From NCBI RefSeq assembly GCF_001949145.1, contig NW_019091431.1:248001-312000 (forward strand): a stretch of DNA of 64,000 nucleotides, read 5' to 3'. Below the pieces are notes generated by a model, which saw only the letters and a list, made by a program, of their open reading frames with translations, ran no database searches and was not told the DNA's origin. Each line of letters begins with the position of its first letter. Position 1 is the first letter of the stretch. This DNA is from Acanthaster planci (taxonomy: Eukaryota; Echinodermata; Asteroidea; Valvatida; Acanthasteridae). Of the stretch, positions 1 to 11,073 are shown piece after piece. The position numbers and the translations under genes are program-made.

Positions 1-859
1 TTTCGCTATACCGAACAATCGCTGTACCGAACATTTAGTGTGGACCCCATCGTGTTCGTTACAGCGGCGTTCCACTGTACTATGTAGGCTACCTATAGTA
101 TGTACATGTACAGGAAAAATGCAAGACTATTTACTGCTTTTTCGTCTAGATTTTCCGGACGTGTAATCTGCATTTTGTAAGATAATTCTGAGCCACACTT
201 TCATAATTATATTGTGCATATCGAGGACGAAAAAATGAGTATCGGACCGTTTTTTGCGTATCGGGCAGAAATAATTGTGTACAGGGCCCGATATGCAAGT
301 TTGTATGTGGGGAGAACCTCAAGAAAGTTGTGTATATTTCTTTGGTCAAATCTGATTGAGTTTTACTGTGCAGTCACTGATTTTATAAATGTTTTTTTTT
401 ACAAAGCACATTTTGGAACTCTAATACAAAGCATTATCTCAAACTTTTGGAGAATAAATTAATACTGTACTAACCCTAACAGAGCAGAATACCATAAATT
501 ACTACTTAGAAGTAAACTGTAGTATACAGCCCTGTCCCTTGTAAAAAGACATGACCTTATTGTTCTCTGAAGCCATGAAATACAGTAGATAAGACAATGA
601 ACCATAAAGTGCTGTGGCACTATGAATGCAAAACTTTATTGTTCTCTGTACAAGTAACAATGGAGGGTGCCCTAGCCATCAGTTAGTAATTTGTAGTGCT
701 GGGTCCTTCAGGCTCTGACTACCATGTAGTATTTTATAGTACTGAATCCTGTTACCCATATGATGTGCAGGACTGTTGGGGTTAAAGTCAGGAAGTTTAG
801 GATGGAGCTTGAGGGACATGAAGGGTGGCCTCTGCAAAACGCATGTGATGACAACAAGG
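1..859. other. Non-coding left edge, no gene recognised
   Basis: No open frame here looks like protein. The only signal I can use is an AATAAA hexamer on the minus strand at 635-640. It lies about 220 bases past the stop of the putative terminal exon at 860-1015 and would fit as its polyadenylation signal. The rest is AT-rich and unremarkable. Confidence 0.5.
635..640 (-). promoter_or_regulatory. Candidate polyadenylation signal AATAAA
   Basis: A minus-strand AATAAA about 220 bases downstream of the stop codon of the putative exon at 860-1015. It supports that exon being a true gene end. The hexamer is common by chance in AT-rich DNA. Confidence 0.3.
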
Positions 860-1015
860 TTAGCGGATAACAGAGCTTGCAATGCTTACAGCACTTTCTC
901 TTGATGACCCAGGACCAAGTCGCTCAAACACACTGGGTCGTCGACTCTCTGTCGAGTCAGGAACTGCCTTAGTACTATCCACTTTCACTTTTCGTCGCAT
1001 CACACAGAAAATCCT
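860..1015 (-). CDS. Putative terminal coding exon of an unrecognised gene
   Basis: Reading the minus strand, a strong polypyrimidine tract (TTTTTGTCTCTCTGCTTTAG) ends at 1016. An open frame of about 50 codons follows and reaches a TAA at 860-862. The peptide is basic and Ser/Arg-rich, contains RRPSVFERLGPGSSRES and ends in SSVIR. An AATAAA lies at 635-640. This looks like the last coding exon of a gene whose other exons I could not find; they may lie to the right or in the gap at 2439-2673. I do not recognise the family. The short xSVFxRLG motif occurs in several nuclear proteins but does not identify one. It could also be a chance open frame. Confidence 0.35.
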   Translation of the reverse strand, partial: RIFCVMRRKVKVDSTKAVPDSTESRRPSVFERLGPGSSRESAVSIASSVIR

Positions 1016-1945
1016 AAAGCAGAGAGACAAAAATAACTGCAATTTGTGAATATACCATGACATCATTGACATGCATGACAACACCACAACCTGTGTGAGC
1101 AAGACAAGTCCTGTTACTTACGTGAAACTAAGCCAGGAACATTTCTTTTCAAAAATTCTAGAAGGCCAATCTACATGATCCATGATCTAACGTTAGCTTG
1201 GTTCATGTGGTTTGGGACATGAATTGAACTTGAAGTAGTCTAAACCTATAAACTGGCATGCTTGGTAACAATCTAGCCCCACAAATAGAGCTTTTACAAT
1301 CTGTCAATTTTCTGTCGCCGTCACAGCCCTACTTCAAGGCATGTCTTAAACACCTGAAATCCAAACTGCAGGATTGTCACAAACTTTGAATCCTAATATG
1401 TTCCGAAATGAGAATGACTCGACAATTTTACCTACACCGGCATATTCCTCAGAGTTTGGACTTTGAGCACCCTAAAGCCTTCCTAAAGAGTATATTTTTC
1501 GATGTACGGCGGCTTGAAAACCAGGTCTCTAATATTTCTATGCTGACCATGATGACGCTCTGGTATACGTTGTACCATACAAAACTGGTTCTCTGTCACA
1601 CCTGAAATTGTTCACTGCCATGACTGCCAGCACATGCGCGTGTAAACAGGGGGTAGCCGTCTCATCCAAACTCCTGGTGCTGTATTTGCACAATGTGAGG
1701 TCACGGTTTAGGGGTCACAAACTCACAAACTTGACACCATGATGATTTGAGCTGTCAACGTCAATGTGCACGAATGGATGAAGTTGAAAAATTAGCTGGG
1801 AATTTCTCGAAAAGCAGGAGGAAAGATTACGTGGTGAAGGACTGATTTAAAAGCAGAGAGGGTATGGCATACATTGAGCAACTCCAATCGTGAAAATGCT
1901 TTCATTTCGAAGCGCTTGAAAAAGTCCACAAAAATTTGGTAAGCA

Positions 1946-2058
1946 TGTATCATGGGCACGTGGCTGAGCGCAGCGTACCGTAGGCCACATTAATTAATGT
2001 AGGCCCGAGCCCTATTAATTGATTAATGGGGCTCGGGCCTACATAGTCCATGATACAT
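1946..2058. repeat. Palindromic hairpin element with AT loop
   Basis: The arms ATGTAGGCCCGAGCCC (1997-2012) and GGGCTCGGGCCTACAT (2028-2044) are perfect reverse complements around an AT-rich loop. The symmetry extends imperfectly outward to GTATCATGG (from 1946) and CCATGATAC (to 2058). This is the structure of a small foldback or MITE-type element, or a very stable hairpin. No coding sequence is present. Confidence 0.7.
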
Positions 2059-2403
2059 TGTGTCATATCATGTCATGTTACTATTGATTGTTAGGCCTGC
2101 TACTACGTTCTGGTGGTTACTCACTCTTTTTAGCAGATTTCACAACAATACAGTCATTGAGATGTTGGCTAAATGCATCTGTGGATTAAAATATACACAG
2201 GCCTAGCGGCCATTTCACATTAGTACAAAGAAATTAACTTTTCAGTCAAAACGTTGAGGTCCTTGCAACGCACGACGCATCATCATGCACGGAGAATGGA
2301 AAAAAGTACCATTATGCACAGCGCCGCCGCCCGGCCGGAGCGGCGCTATACTATACTATATGTAGTAGGACCGATGAGGGCGCTATCATTCAACAGCGCA
2401 TCC

Positions 2404-2715
2404 GGGGTGCACCACTACAAGTAAATTCCCATAGACAANNNNNNNNNNNNNNNNNNNNNNNNNNNNNNNNNNNNNNNNNNNNNNNNNNNNNNNNNNNNNN
2501 NNNNNNNNNNNNNNNNNNNNNNNNNNNNNNNNNNNNNNNNNNNNNNNNNNNNNNNNNNNNNNNNNNNNNNNNNNNNNNNNNNNNNNNNNNNNNNNNNNNN
2601 NNNNNNNNNNNNNNNNNNNNNNNNNNNNNNNNNNNNNNNNNNNNNNNNNNNNNNNNNNNNNNNNNNNNNNNNNGCTCGGCGGACATATTTCTGGCCTAAT
2701 TACCAGGGTGCACCC
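2404..2715. mobile_element. GGGTGCACC-ended element, copy A (interrupted by gap)
   Basis: The left end GGGGTGCACCACTACAAG and the right end CCAGGGTGCACCC are inverted. The 5' interior (AAATTCCCAT) and the 3' interior (GGCGGACA, TTTCTGGCCTAA) match, in reverse orientation, the two ends of copy B at 19741-20219. Most of the interior is unsequenced. I infer a non-autonomous DNA transposon family. The assembler probably broke here because the element is repeated. Confidence 0.65.
2439..2673. other. Assembly gap (Ns)
   Basis: 235 undetermined bases inside the GGGTGCACC element copy A. Any open frame spanning it is meaningless. Confidence 0.99.
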
Positions 2716-4221
2716 TCCGAACCTTGGCTTCGTTGCGAAATGGCATCGTCTCAAGAATTACATTTTATTTAGAATTTATACACACCCGAGGAAAATTCTC
2801 CTAATGCTGGCATCATATTAAAAATTCAATGTTCTTGAAGCAGCATAGGGACCTGTAATGAGATGTAGTGCCACGTCATGGCACATAAATCTTCTAGAGC
2901 CGCTGCATATCACATGTAATTATTAGGCCTACTTACTGTTCGTCTATTTCTACCTCCATGGCATGGTGAAACATCAAGCGAAATGACACCAATTATTAAG
3001 CTCTTGCCACTTGTCCCAAGGACAGGCACAAGAAAACTATGCATGCGATTTTTGCTTGATCGAAATTTAAACACCCCTATTTTTTTACACATCCACGAGT
3101 TGAAATAATTCGCGCACTTCGTATTTTGACCAAAGTTTATTCTTCAAATTGGCCTATACTAAAAAATTTTATTGCTTCATTTTCAGCAGTTGAAAATTTG
3201 ACTAAAATTCTACATGGAATAATGTTATGAAGAGCATCGGATGTCACTGAAGCAACAGGAACAATGTCGTCAGCAAACGAGTCGGATCGGCAGTAGTAAG
3301 ACTTACGTCATCATAATTTGCGCACATACGTTGCAAACGTCATTTTATCAGTAGCCAAATGCCCTACTTCTGAAAATTACGCCAGTTAATTACTTCTTGC
3401 ATTAATTTACCTTGGTTTGGTGATGCAGTTTGAGGGGGGGGAAACACTTTTATTCGCAATAGCTTGACTTCCTATTACTTTCTCTTTTTCGTTCTCCTAG
3501 ATTTTATTTTTTTTCTTTTAATTTGAAGTTACAGTGAGGCATAAATTTTTATTCTTTCAAATAAATCATAATTAGCATTAATATGAGTTATTTATCTGGA
3601 TATAATCACAAAACTTCTCTTTCTATGTGTATATCTGAAAAAGTGACAAAATACAATGCTACCAAGTCCGGGCTCGTCGTCGCCAACGGAAATCTCAAAA
3701 TATAGGCCTAAGGTGCGCAGTACTTTACAGGCTCCTTATTATTTTTATAACGCTCTTAATCACAAAATTTTAATAGCAAAATTGATGAAAGTTGTCATTA
3801 GTGCCCATATCGGACGTCCAACATCGATCGTGAACAAACAGCGATCATTTATTCATTTTCGAAGAAATTTCCGGTTCATTTTTTATTTAATCTGTAAAGT
3901 AAAGCTTCATGTTCTGTTGACATTTTCCCCGAATTCTCCCTGGAAAAGCTGCAAAAAAGAAAAACGTCCAATTGACGACCGATCATCGACAGTTAATTAA
4001 CGTAAGTGCATAATTTGGTTGAGTTTCGCGATGAGAAAGTTGGATGTTCGAATATTTTTATGTGGGATTTTGGGGTACTCCACGATACACCAAAATAGCC
4101 GGTGAACAAGTCTTCACATTTCCTTCGAAAAGGCTGGGTGCCGTAGAAATTCGTGTATCACTATGTAACACCAAGGGGTATCAGTTTCCAAAATTCTCCT
4201 GGGAGAGGACAGGAAGTTTGT
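2716..4221. other. Non-coding stretch, nothing recognised
   Basis: AT-rich sequence. A 114-codon open frame on the plus strand at 3656-4000 has low-complexity basic composition, no recognisable domain and no convincing splice or start context. I treat it as chance. Confidence 0.5.
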
Positions 4222-4400
4222 AACCAAGGCTGGGACGAAGTTGCAACGCGTGACTATTTTTGTGACTCGTATCGAGTCAAATAATTTCCCCGTAGGGACT
4301 CGAATCATTTACCCGTCGAGACTTGAATCGAGTCTCCAAAAAATTTTGACTGTAGTAAGAGTAAAATCAAGTCACTGACTGGATAGTCATTACAACTCTG
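4222..4400. repeat. GAGTC-rich interspersed repeat
   Basis: Several diverged copies of GACTCG/CGAGTC and AATCGAGTC lie in both orientations, and a similar block occurs at 5085-5180. A related GAGAC-rich composition appears in POLD3 intron 7. These look like subterminal repeats of DNA transposon remnants. The boundaries are approximate. Confidence 0.4.
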
Positions 4401-4432
4401 CTGATTTTTTATATGTGGGCCTGTGTCCGTTT

Positions 4433-4790
4433 GTATTTGCCCAACGAGAGTGGAACAAGCTGAATAGAACCCATAGGGAAGCTGAGTCTGTCAGTGAATT
4501 TAAATTCGGATTAAAGACTCATCTTTTTAAGCAAGCGTTTTTTAATCTAATTGTCCAAATTCCCTTTTTGAGGTAGGTATATTTTACAGATTTTTGGATC
4601 ATTTTAAAACTTTTTAATTGCTAGTTTTTATTGTTTACAATAATTTGTTTTACTATTTTTTATTGTTTTTAGTGTAATTGTATCGTAGTTTTAACCAGTG
4701 TCTTAACTTTTGGAAAGCGCCCTGGAGCACGATTTTATCATGGACGGGCGCTATATAAATACTAACTTATTATTACTATTATTGTATTTT
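4433..4790 (+). mobile_element. 3' end of a LINE (non-LTR retrotransposon), degenerate
   Basis: The plus strand encodes a peptide with REWNKL, then EAESVSEFKFGLKTHLFKQA. This is the typical extreme C-terminus of L2/CR1-like reverse transcriptases (WNxLP...S...FKxxLKTHLF...AF). It is followed by a 3' tail with GCGCCCTGGAGC, GGGCGCTATATAAATAC and a TTA-rich microsatellite at about 4765-4785, as expected for a 5'-truncated LINE insertion. Family assignment beyond L2/CR1-like is not possible by eye. Confidence 0.75.
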
Positions 4791-7700
4791 GAAATCAGGG
4801 CATGCGGGTACATGTGAAATAAACGCGATAAGAGCAGACTGGGGCCCACCAAAAGCTTTGTAAGTCTGGTTCTGCATTAGTATTTCATGCTATAGGAAGT
4901 CCATGACTTGATTTTTGCTGTACCACGGAGCTAGGAGCACTGGTTGTACCATTGAAGGACTACAGATGGCTCTGTACATAGAGAATGCGCTCGTAGGACC
5001 CGGTATGATGTGAACATTTTAAAACCGGCACAACTCGTTGCAAAAATTTTCCAATGAAAAATTGCCTTAATTCACTGAAGTTTAGTCTTCTGGTGAAGAC
5101 TTCACTCATTCACCTGTTGGGACTCAATTCACTGAAAATCGTGACTTAAGTTCGAGTCAAGTAATGGTCTTGATAACTGAGTATCTACAAATCTTTCCTA
5201 GGGGCAGGCAGATCGTAGTTCAGATGAAACACTGCAAAATCCAAACTCCGTGAGCTTCACATTCAACTACATGTAGGTCTACAGCTTTTTTTGGTCAACA
5301 AAGGTAACTTTGTGAAGAGAGCGATTCATCTTTACAAGTTGAGATATCAAGAAGTTCAGAAAGGCCAATCAAATACCCTAATACCCTAACACGTGTACTC
5401 ACCCCCTAGTCTGATTTGACAAAATAACAAAAGTCAGAAATTTTTTTACATACAATACTTCAATCCAAATAAACATTTTATTTCACGGAGTCCTACAAGG
5501 AGGTTTCGAATAACCAAGTTGTGTGTTTTGTAACAACCACCAGTAATCTGGGGTTTGTAACAAAATATTGATACATTTTTGATTTGTTAAAAACCCTTTC
5601 TACATAATAAATACAAGCAGTAATTTGTATTCCTGTAAGCATTATAGTGCATCTTCAAATGTATTCAAGTACAAGTCAATGTAAATATTGCCAGAAGTTT
5701 AAAATAATGACATCTGCAAATACATTTCAAAAATTGTGGAACTATCGGTAGCCTGCTCGAAAGTTCTTCAGAGCGTAAGAGTTTGTACAGCTCTTAATTT
5801 GTCACTTTTGCCATGATATGAAATAGTAATGCTCCTTTACAGCACTTAATGGCACATTAGAAGTACAGGTGTACTGCCTGCAATTTCTGGGAAACAACTG
5901 TAACTGCTACGAGTCAAGCAAGCGTTTAGTTGTGAACTCTGAACGACATTGAGGAAATAAGGTCCAAATTGAAATTAAAATGTCAAAGTAAATGGCTACT
6001 GCTGTTCACTGCAATGCATTATAGAGTACCAAAGTGTAACATCGTTTAAAACCAGAGAGGGCAGTACAAACGAAAGGAGTACACGTGTATGTTGGTTCAC
6101 ACACTAGTTCTCCCCGTCTTTTACGCAACTGTGTACACGACGTATTCATTTCTGTACTCTAAAACATTGAAATCAAAGCCAACGTTTGGAGTTTATTGCA
6201 ACAGATCTTACTCTACAGCAAGCAGACAGAGTGGTAGCCTATACTGCCATTTATAAAGCTAATGTCTTGTTCATGAACTTGATTTTTATACAACAAAAGC
6301 TTTAATTCAAACATATCACACTACATTAGTGAGACCTGTAACATGGTAAAAATGTGCAGACAGTTTTGAAGACTGCATAGGCAAAGCATGATTAACATTT
6401 TTACTGGGCAAAAAATCCAGATTAATCTCATTAGAGAGCTTCAGCATGAACGAGTTGGCTTCTTTCCAGTCTTCCTCCCAGATAGATAATAACCACTTAC
6501 AAAATTTTTCACTTGCACAGAAAAAAAAGTTCAACAATGGAGGATCAGTCAACACTGAATTTAGGGACTTTCATTTTAGTTCAGGAAATCATTTAACTTC
6601 CCTTGAGTAATCCAATGTTATCAACTAGGTTTATAAATATGACTTTGTGCAAATAACCTTTTGTACTTGGAAGAGGATGATCAAATTAGTAGTCTTGAGG
6701 TTAATGTTAGAATACAAAGTGTTAACTAATTTGAGGGGTGTCGTCTACATCAACTTATATCATGTTGTGTTTATGTTCAACACAGGATGTAATAACAATA
6801 CTATGTGTTGCATATTCTCATCTCCAATCCTAGGCCCCTCGATGTCAACTTATCCTTCGTAGATGCTGCAGCTCTTTAACTAATAGGACTGAAAAAGGGA
6901 AACAAAACATGTTCTGCATGAGAGATGTAATCTGGTGAACGAACTGAAAATGTATGTCTTTGATATTGACATTTTGTACATGTGGTCTTAACACAAGGTG
7001 TCAAACTGTAACTAAGTAGACAGGAAAAGGACAAGACAGGAAATTTTATGTCCCCCAGAAAGCAAAAATGAGAACCTTTTTTAAGGCTTTGCTTTCAGAG
7101 TACTGTACCACATTCATTGTCAAGCAGTGACAACTACAGCATGACAGACAGAATGCAGGTTGGCAACTCACTGTTTCCATACAGCATTCTCTTTTACAGG
7201 TCAATGAAAATGGAACATTATCGTCACTGTTTTCACCAGACAAAAGTCTTATTGGAGAGTAAAAACGAGGTTTTCAGAAAATTGCATTTTAAGTTGATCT
7301 GTGTATTTTGTAAACAAACACTTTTATCTTAAATATGCTAAACTTTGCGTGACTTTTGCCTCTTCATGAAAAGTTCACAAGCAGTACACCCTTTTGCCAT
7401 TGCACCTGCTAGGTGCAAAATTGCTATAAGTGTATTTGTATACATGTACATTTTCAGAGTCCAATTTGTCTCTTAAAAACAAGTTTTACCCATGAATTTG
7501 CCCTTTATTGCTAACATTTTATCTATGGAAGATGTTTCTTTGTGAAAATGTAAAATGCAGTTTAGTTGAATTCTGCCCGAAGGAGATCACCATCATTTGG
7601 CTGATTTCAGTAGATTTGGTAAAAAAATGACTAACCATAACCCCCTAGGGTATGTAAAATCACACTGAAATCGGAGGATTTGGGACTGTTAGGGTTAAGT

Positions 7701-8142
7701 AGTAGGCATTACATAGCCCAGTTGATTATGAAAAAACACTGAAATTTGAAAAAAAATGGTGATTTGGGGCCAATTTGTCTCTTCATGAAAACAGTGAAGA
7801 AATGTTAAGCTTGTTTCAGATATCATCACCAAAGGCATTGGGTGCAAAAAATCATAGACATGTAAAACAAAATTGGATATCATTACCACTTTTTCTCTAA
7901 ATCTGGTCTAGTCTTTGAAACACCATGAGCTTTTTATGTAACAACGAAAACTCCAGCTTGCAGTTTGCATGTAAGCAGCTCTCTCAAGGCTTTATCATAA
8001 CCATCCAAGGGCAGTACACAGCAGCAGTATGATGTCTCATCAACGCAACAGAGGTACACAGAGCAAAGTGTTATTAAGACTTTGTACACTTACATTCTTT
8101 TCTTGTCTGAAGCAGTACTTGGGGACCACTCCCAGGATGGCA
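4791..8142. other. Spacer and probable 3' UTR region of TPT1, no gene recognised
   Basis: About 3.3 kb of AT-rich sequence. GAGTC-type repeats occur at 5085-5180. A minus-strand AATAAA at 7504-7509, about 640 bases past the TPT1 stop, could end that mRNA. Short open frames, such as minus 6316-6555, have no recognisable domain. Confidence 0.45.
7504..7509 (-). promoter_or_regulatory. Candidate TPT1 polyadenylation signal
   Basis: A minus-strand AATAAA about 640 bases downstream of the TPT1 stop codon. It is plausible but not proven; no GU-rich downstream element was tested. Confidence 0.3.
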
Positions 8143-11073
8143 TCACAAATTTTCTTCAGTCAGTCCATGCTTGAACACAACCATGTAGGGCTTATCAGTA
8201 TCTTCTCGGTAATTCAACAGACAGATCATTGGGTACGGCGTGTCTTCCAAATCAACGATCAGATCCTTCCCAACGTACTGGTCAAAATTCTTAAAATTTG
8301 GGAGGACCTTGGTCTTCATGTAGTTTTCTATCTTTTTCTGTAGTTCTGCCTTCCTGTCCTCTGGGAACACCAAACTGTGAGAGAAAAAGACCAACTTTGA
8401 GAGGAAAAGAACTATCACAGTGTCTCTGGCATGTGGAAAGGTTGGAAGAAAACTCCCAAAAGTTTCTGTAATATTGCAATTCACATAAGCACTAGCTTTC
8501 AAGTATGGAATGTCCCCAGTTCATTAACCCTAACCCTCCTCAATCCTTCACCTGTTGGAGGATTGAGGAAGGTTAGGGTTTAACTGGGGATGATAGGCAG
8601 CAATATCTTCTGTTCTTGACAGCTCAATATTTATACCTCTTACAAACTCTAGCTGCTCAAAGAGCATATTAGACATAGGAAAACCAATTTTAGCATGTTT
8701 GATTTCCACTGCTGATAATGAAAGGCATTACCCTTCAAGCTAAGAAGTGCTCAGGACAAGGTAATGAATAAAATAAGCACATTCAGGCAATTTTTAGTCC
8801 AATCAAAAGAATAAAGTGCTGGTGTTTCCACAACATGCTTTGATTACCAATAAAAGATGTTAGTAGAAAAATACCTAGCTTTTATGAGTCAACGAAAGCA
8901 AGAATAAGATTGTGAAAAGTAGAAATATGCCTAGAACACAGAAGAAATCCATCTTTTGGCACTAAAAAAATGCCCACCCATTGTGAGAATCCAAGCCAAT
9001 AAGACAGCATTTCAACAATTTTTTCTAGAGAGCAAAATTTGCAGGTACACAAATTAGTTTATAAAGCCAAACTTGTGGTGAAGCGTAGCAATCTTGTACA
9101 CACGTCTTTAGGTAAGCCTTCAGGTATACCAAGAACTCTTTCTTGGTAAATTTGGACTCCAGCAGTTTCAGTTGGCAGGCAGACACAAAGTTGGGACCCG
9201 TTGTTGACTGGACATCCCCGGCTTCATCAGGTTCCTCTGCAGAAGCATTTGCACCTGTGTTCACTTGAGTGCTGTCAAATCTTTCAGTGACTGTCTGTGG
9301 CAGGAAGAAAAAACCAAACGCAGTAAAAGCAAATTTCTCTATTACAATGTAATAACACAATAACTGTGTACCTGCTGGTGTCCTCCACATTGTGTCAGTC
9401 AATCATACCCCAACCAAAAAGTTTTTAGAATGTTTTCCTTTTGGAACACTGCAAGGGACAACCCTTGTTGTAAAGCAAGTGTGGTTTTGGACCTGTCAAC
9501 CATCTACTTCATTCGTAAGTCTGTTACAACATGTTGAAGAAACCAGAACTGAGGAAAGGAGGCAATATGCCTACCTTGACATATAGGTACTTTGGCAATG
9601 CAGTCGGCATTCAAAAAATTTATTTGAATAACTAATTTCACCAAAGTACTAAATTTATCATAATTTCTACAATAATCTTGACTGAATGATTAAAGAGGTG
9701 TACGTAATTTTATCTTCAACAATTCATCATTTTCTTTTGCCAAAAAAATATTCTGCCACAGCTGCAGTTTATCTACACATTAAGAATTACACAAACCTCT
9801 CCTTCAACTTCATAAATGACATCATCTATCAGTTCGACCTTGTAGACATCAGTGAATAGTTCTGCATTTTCTGTAAACATGAATAATACTGAAGTAAGCC
9901 AAATCACTCAATCATCTTCCTCCTCCTAGTCATTTTTATATCCAACTGCTTAGTGTGAGTGGTGAGAAGTCAGGGTACCATATCTCACGTGTATTTACAA
10001 CTGAAGTTAACTCTCCTATGCTGAAGTCACTCTTTGGGAAAGTCGGTAAGCTGTACAAAATACACAGCTGTGTCATGTTGTGCACTGCACCAACTCTAGA
10101 ATCTTGTACTATGACGTGTGCACGCTAAATAACCAAGTGACATTACATGAATATTAGACTTGTCGTGTTTAACCTAGCCTAGGCTGTATACAAAGTTACA
10201 ACAGGTTGGAGCCCAAGCCTGACTTTTCACAACTCATATTTTTAGCCATGTAAATAATACTGAACACAGTAGGCAGAAAGAGGCAGGAACGAGTTCCATA
10301 TATGGACAACACTTATTTACCCTTAGGTTAGTATTTCAGAAAAATCACTTTTTTCCTCATCAGGAATGGTTGAAAAATGGCTGCAAAGTAAATTGGGTTT
10401 TCATAATGCACCCACGTACAAATGGCGTGATGCAAGACAGACTGGGAGCTAGTCTACTTTCAGTGTTGGTTCCCTTTGTAATTTGACGTACACGTACTCT
10501 TTATCGATGTGCAGTATGTAAACCAACTAGGCCTTATGAAAAATAAGATTCTGAAGCATGAACTTAGAAACCACTTGGATCTAGGCCTAAAGTTTGAGCT
10601 TTTTTTACATGTCTCATGAGTTTGTGCACAGGGGCATCAAGTGTCGCCCGTATGTATGCAATTCTTCCCGACATGCCCGAGAGCTAGCACTAGAGAAGGC
10701 ACGTCAACCATCATTACATTTTTGCACACAGACATGACAGACAGTCCCTATCCACATGATCCCGCATGGCATGCTATCGCGCCTATCCAGATCACTAAAC
10801 AGTGGTCTATTTACACCTCTTCGTCATGTCCGTCGATACTGGGCCCTGACCAGATATATAGAGACGGCTTTGGTTAAAGTTTTATCCACCGACATCCCCT
10901 ACATTACATTAGCGTATTTAGGATAAACATGCTTGAAAGTGACAAAATGCCGTCATAAAACAACCCTATTTTTTCAAGCTTGAAGCCCCATTCACAGTAA
11001 TCATAAGTGTAAAGGGGCACCTCGTTACAGATAAGACCAACTCACCAAAATTTCTGTCCTTGTAGAGACGCAT
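8143..11073 (-). CDS. TPT1: Translationally controlled tumor protein (TCTP)
   Basis: TCTP is a small, abundant cytosolic protein of animals. It has been linked to growth control, tubulin binding and anti-apoptotic activity. Four coding exons on the minus strand join in phase (11073-11046, 9870-9797, 9294-9104, 8374-8143) to give 174 residues; the family is usually about 172. The start MRLYKDRNFENAELFTDVYK aligns with the family start (xxYxD...E.FSDxYK). GANASAEEP matches the TCTP1 signature (GNASAEGP). NFKNFDQYVG matches the TCTP2-type segment, and LNYRED.DKPYMVVFKHGL matches the conserved C-terminus. The middle is diverged and slightly shortened. The exon 3 donor is taken as AC|GTGTGT because it alone keeps the frame into the last exon. 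The first coding exon is only 28 bases. Identity is firm; the exact exon 3 end is slightly less so. Confidence 0.9.
8512..8590. repeat. Hairpin with AACCCT arms in TPT1 intron 3
   Basis: The arm CCCCAGTT..TTAACCCTAACC..CCTCAATCC (8515-8546) is matched in reverse by GGATTGAGG..GGTTAGGGTTTAACTGGGG (8560-8588), with a loop of about 12 bases. It is probably a small inverted-repeat transposon remnant. The arms happen to contain telomere-like CCCTAACCC. Confidence 0.7.

Noticed and set aside
2386-2754. Open frame of 122 codons across Ns
   Set aside because: Most of it is undetermined sequence.
3656-4000. 114-codon plus-strand open frame
   Set aside because: Basic, aromatic-rich random-looking peptide without similarity to any family I know, and no gene-like context.
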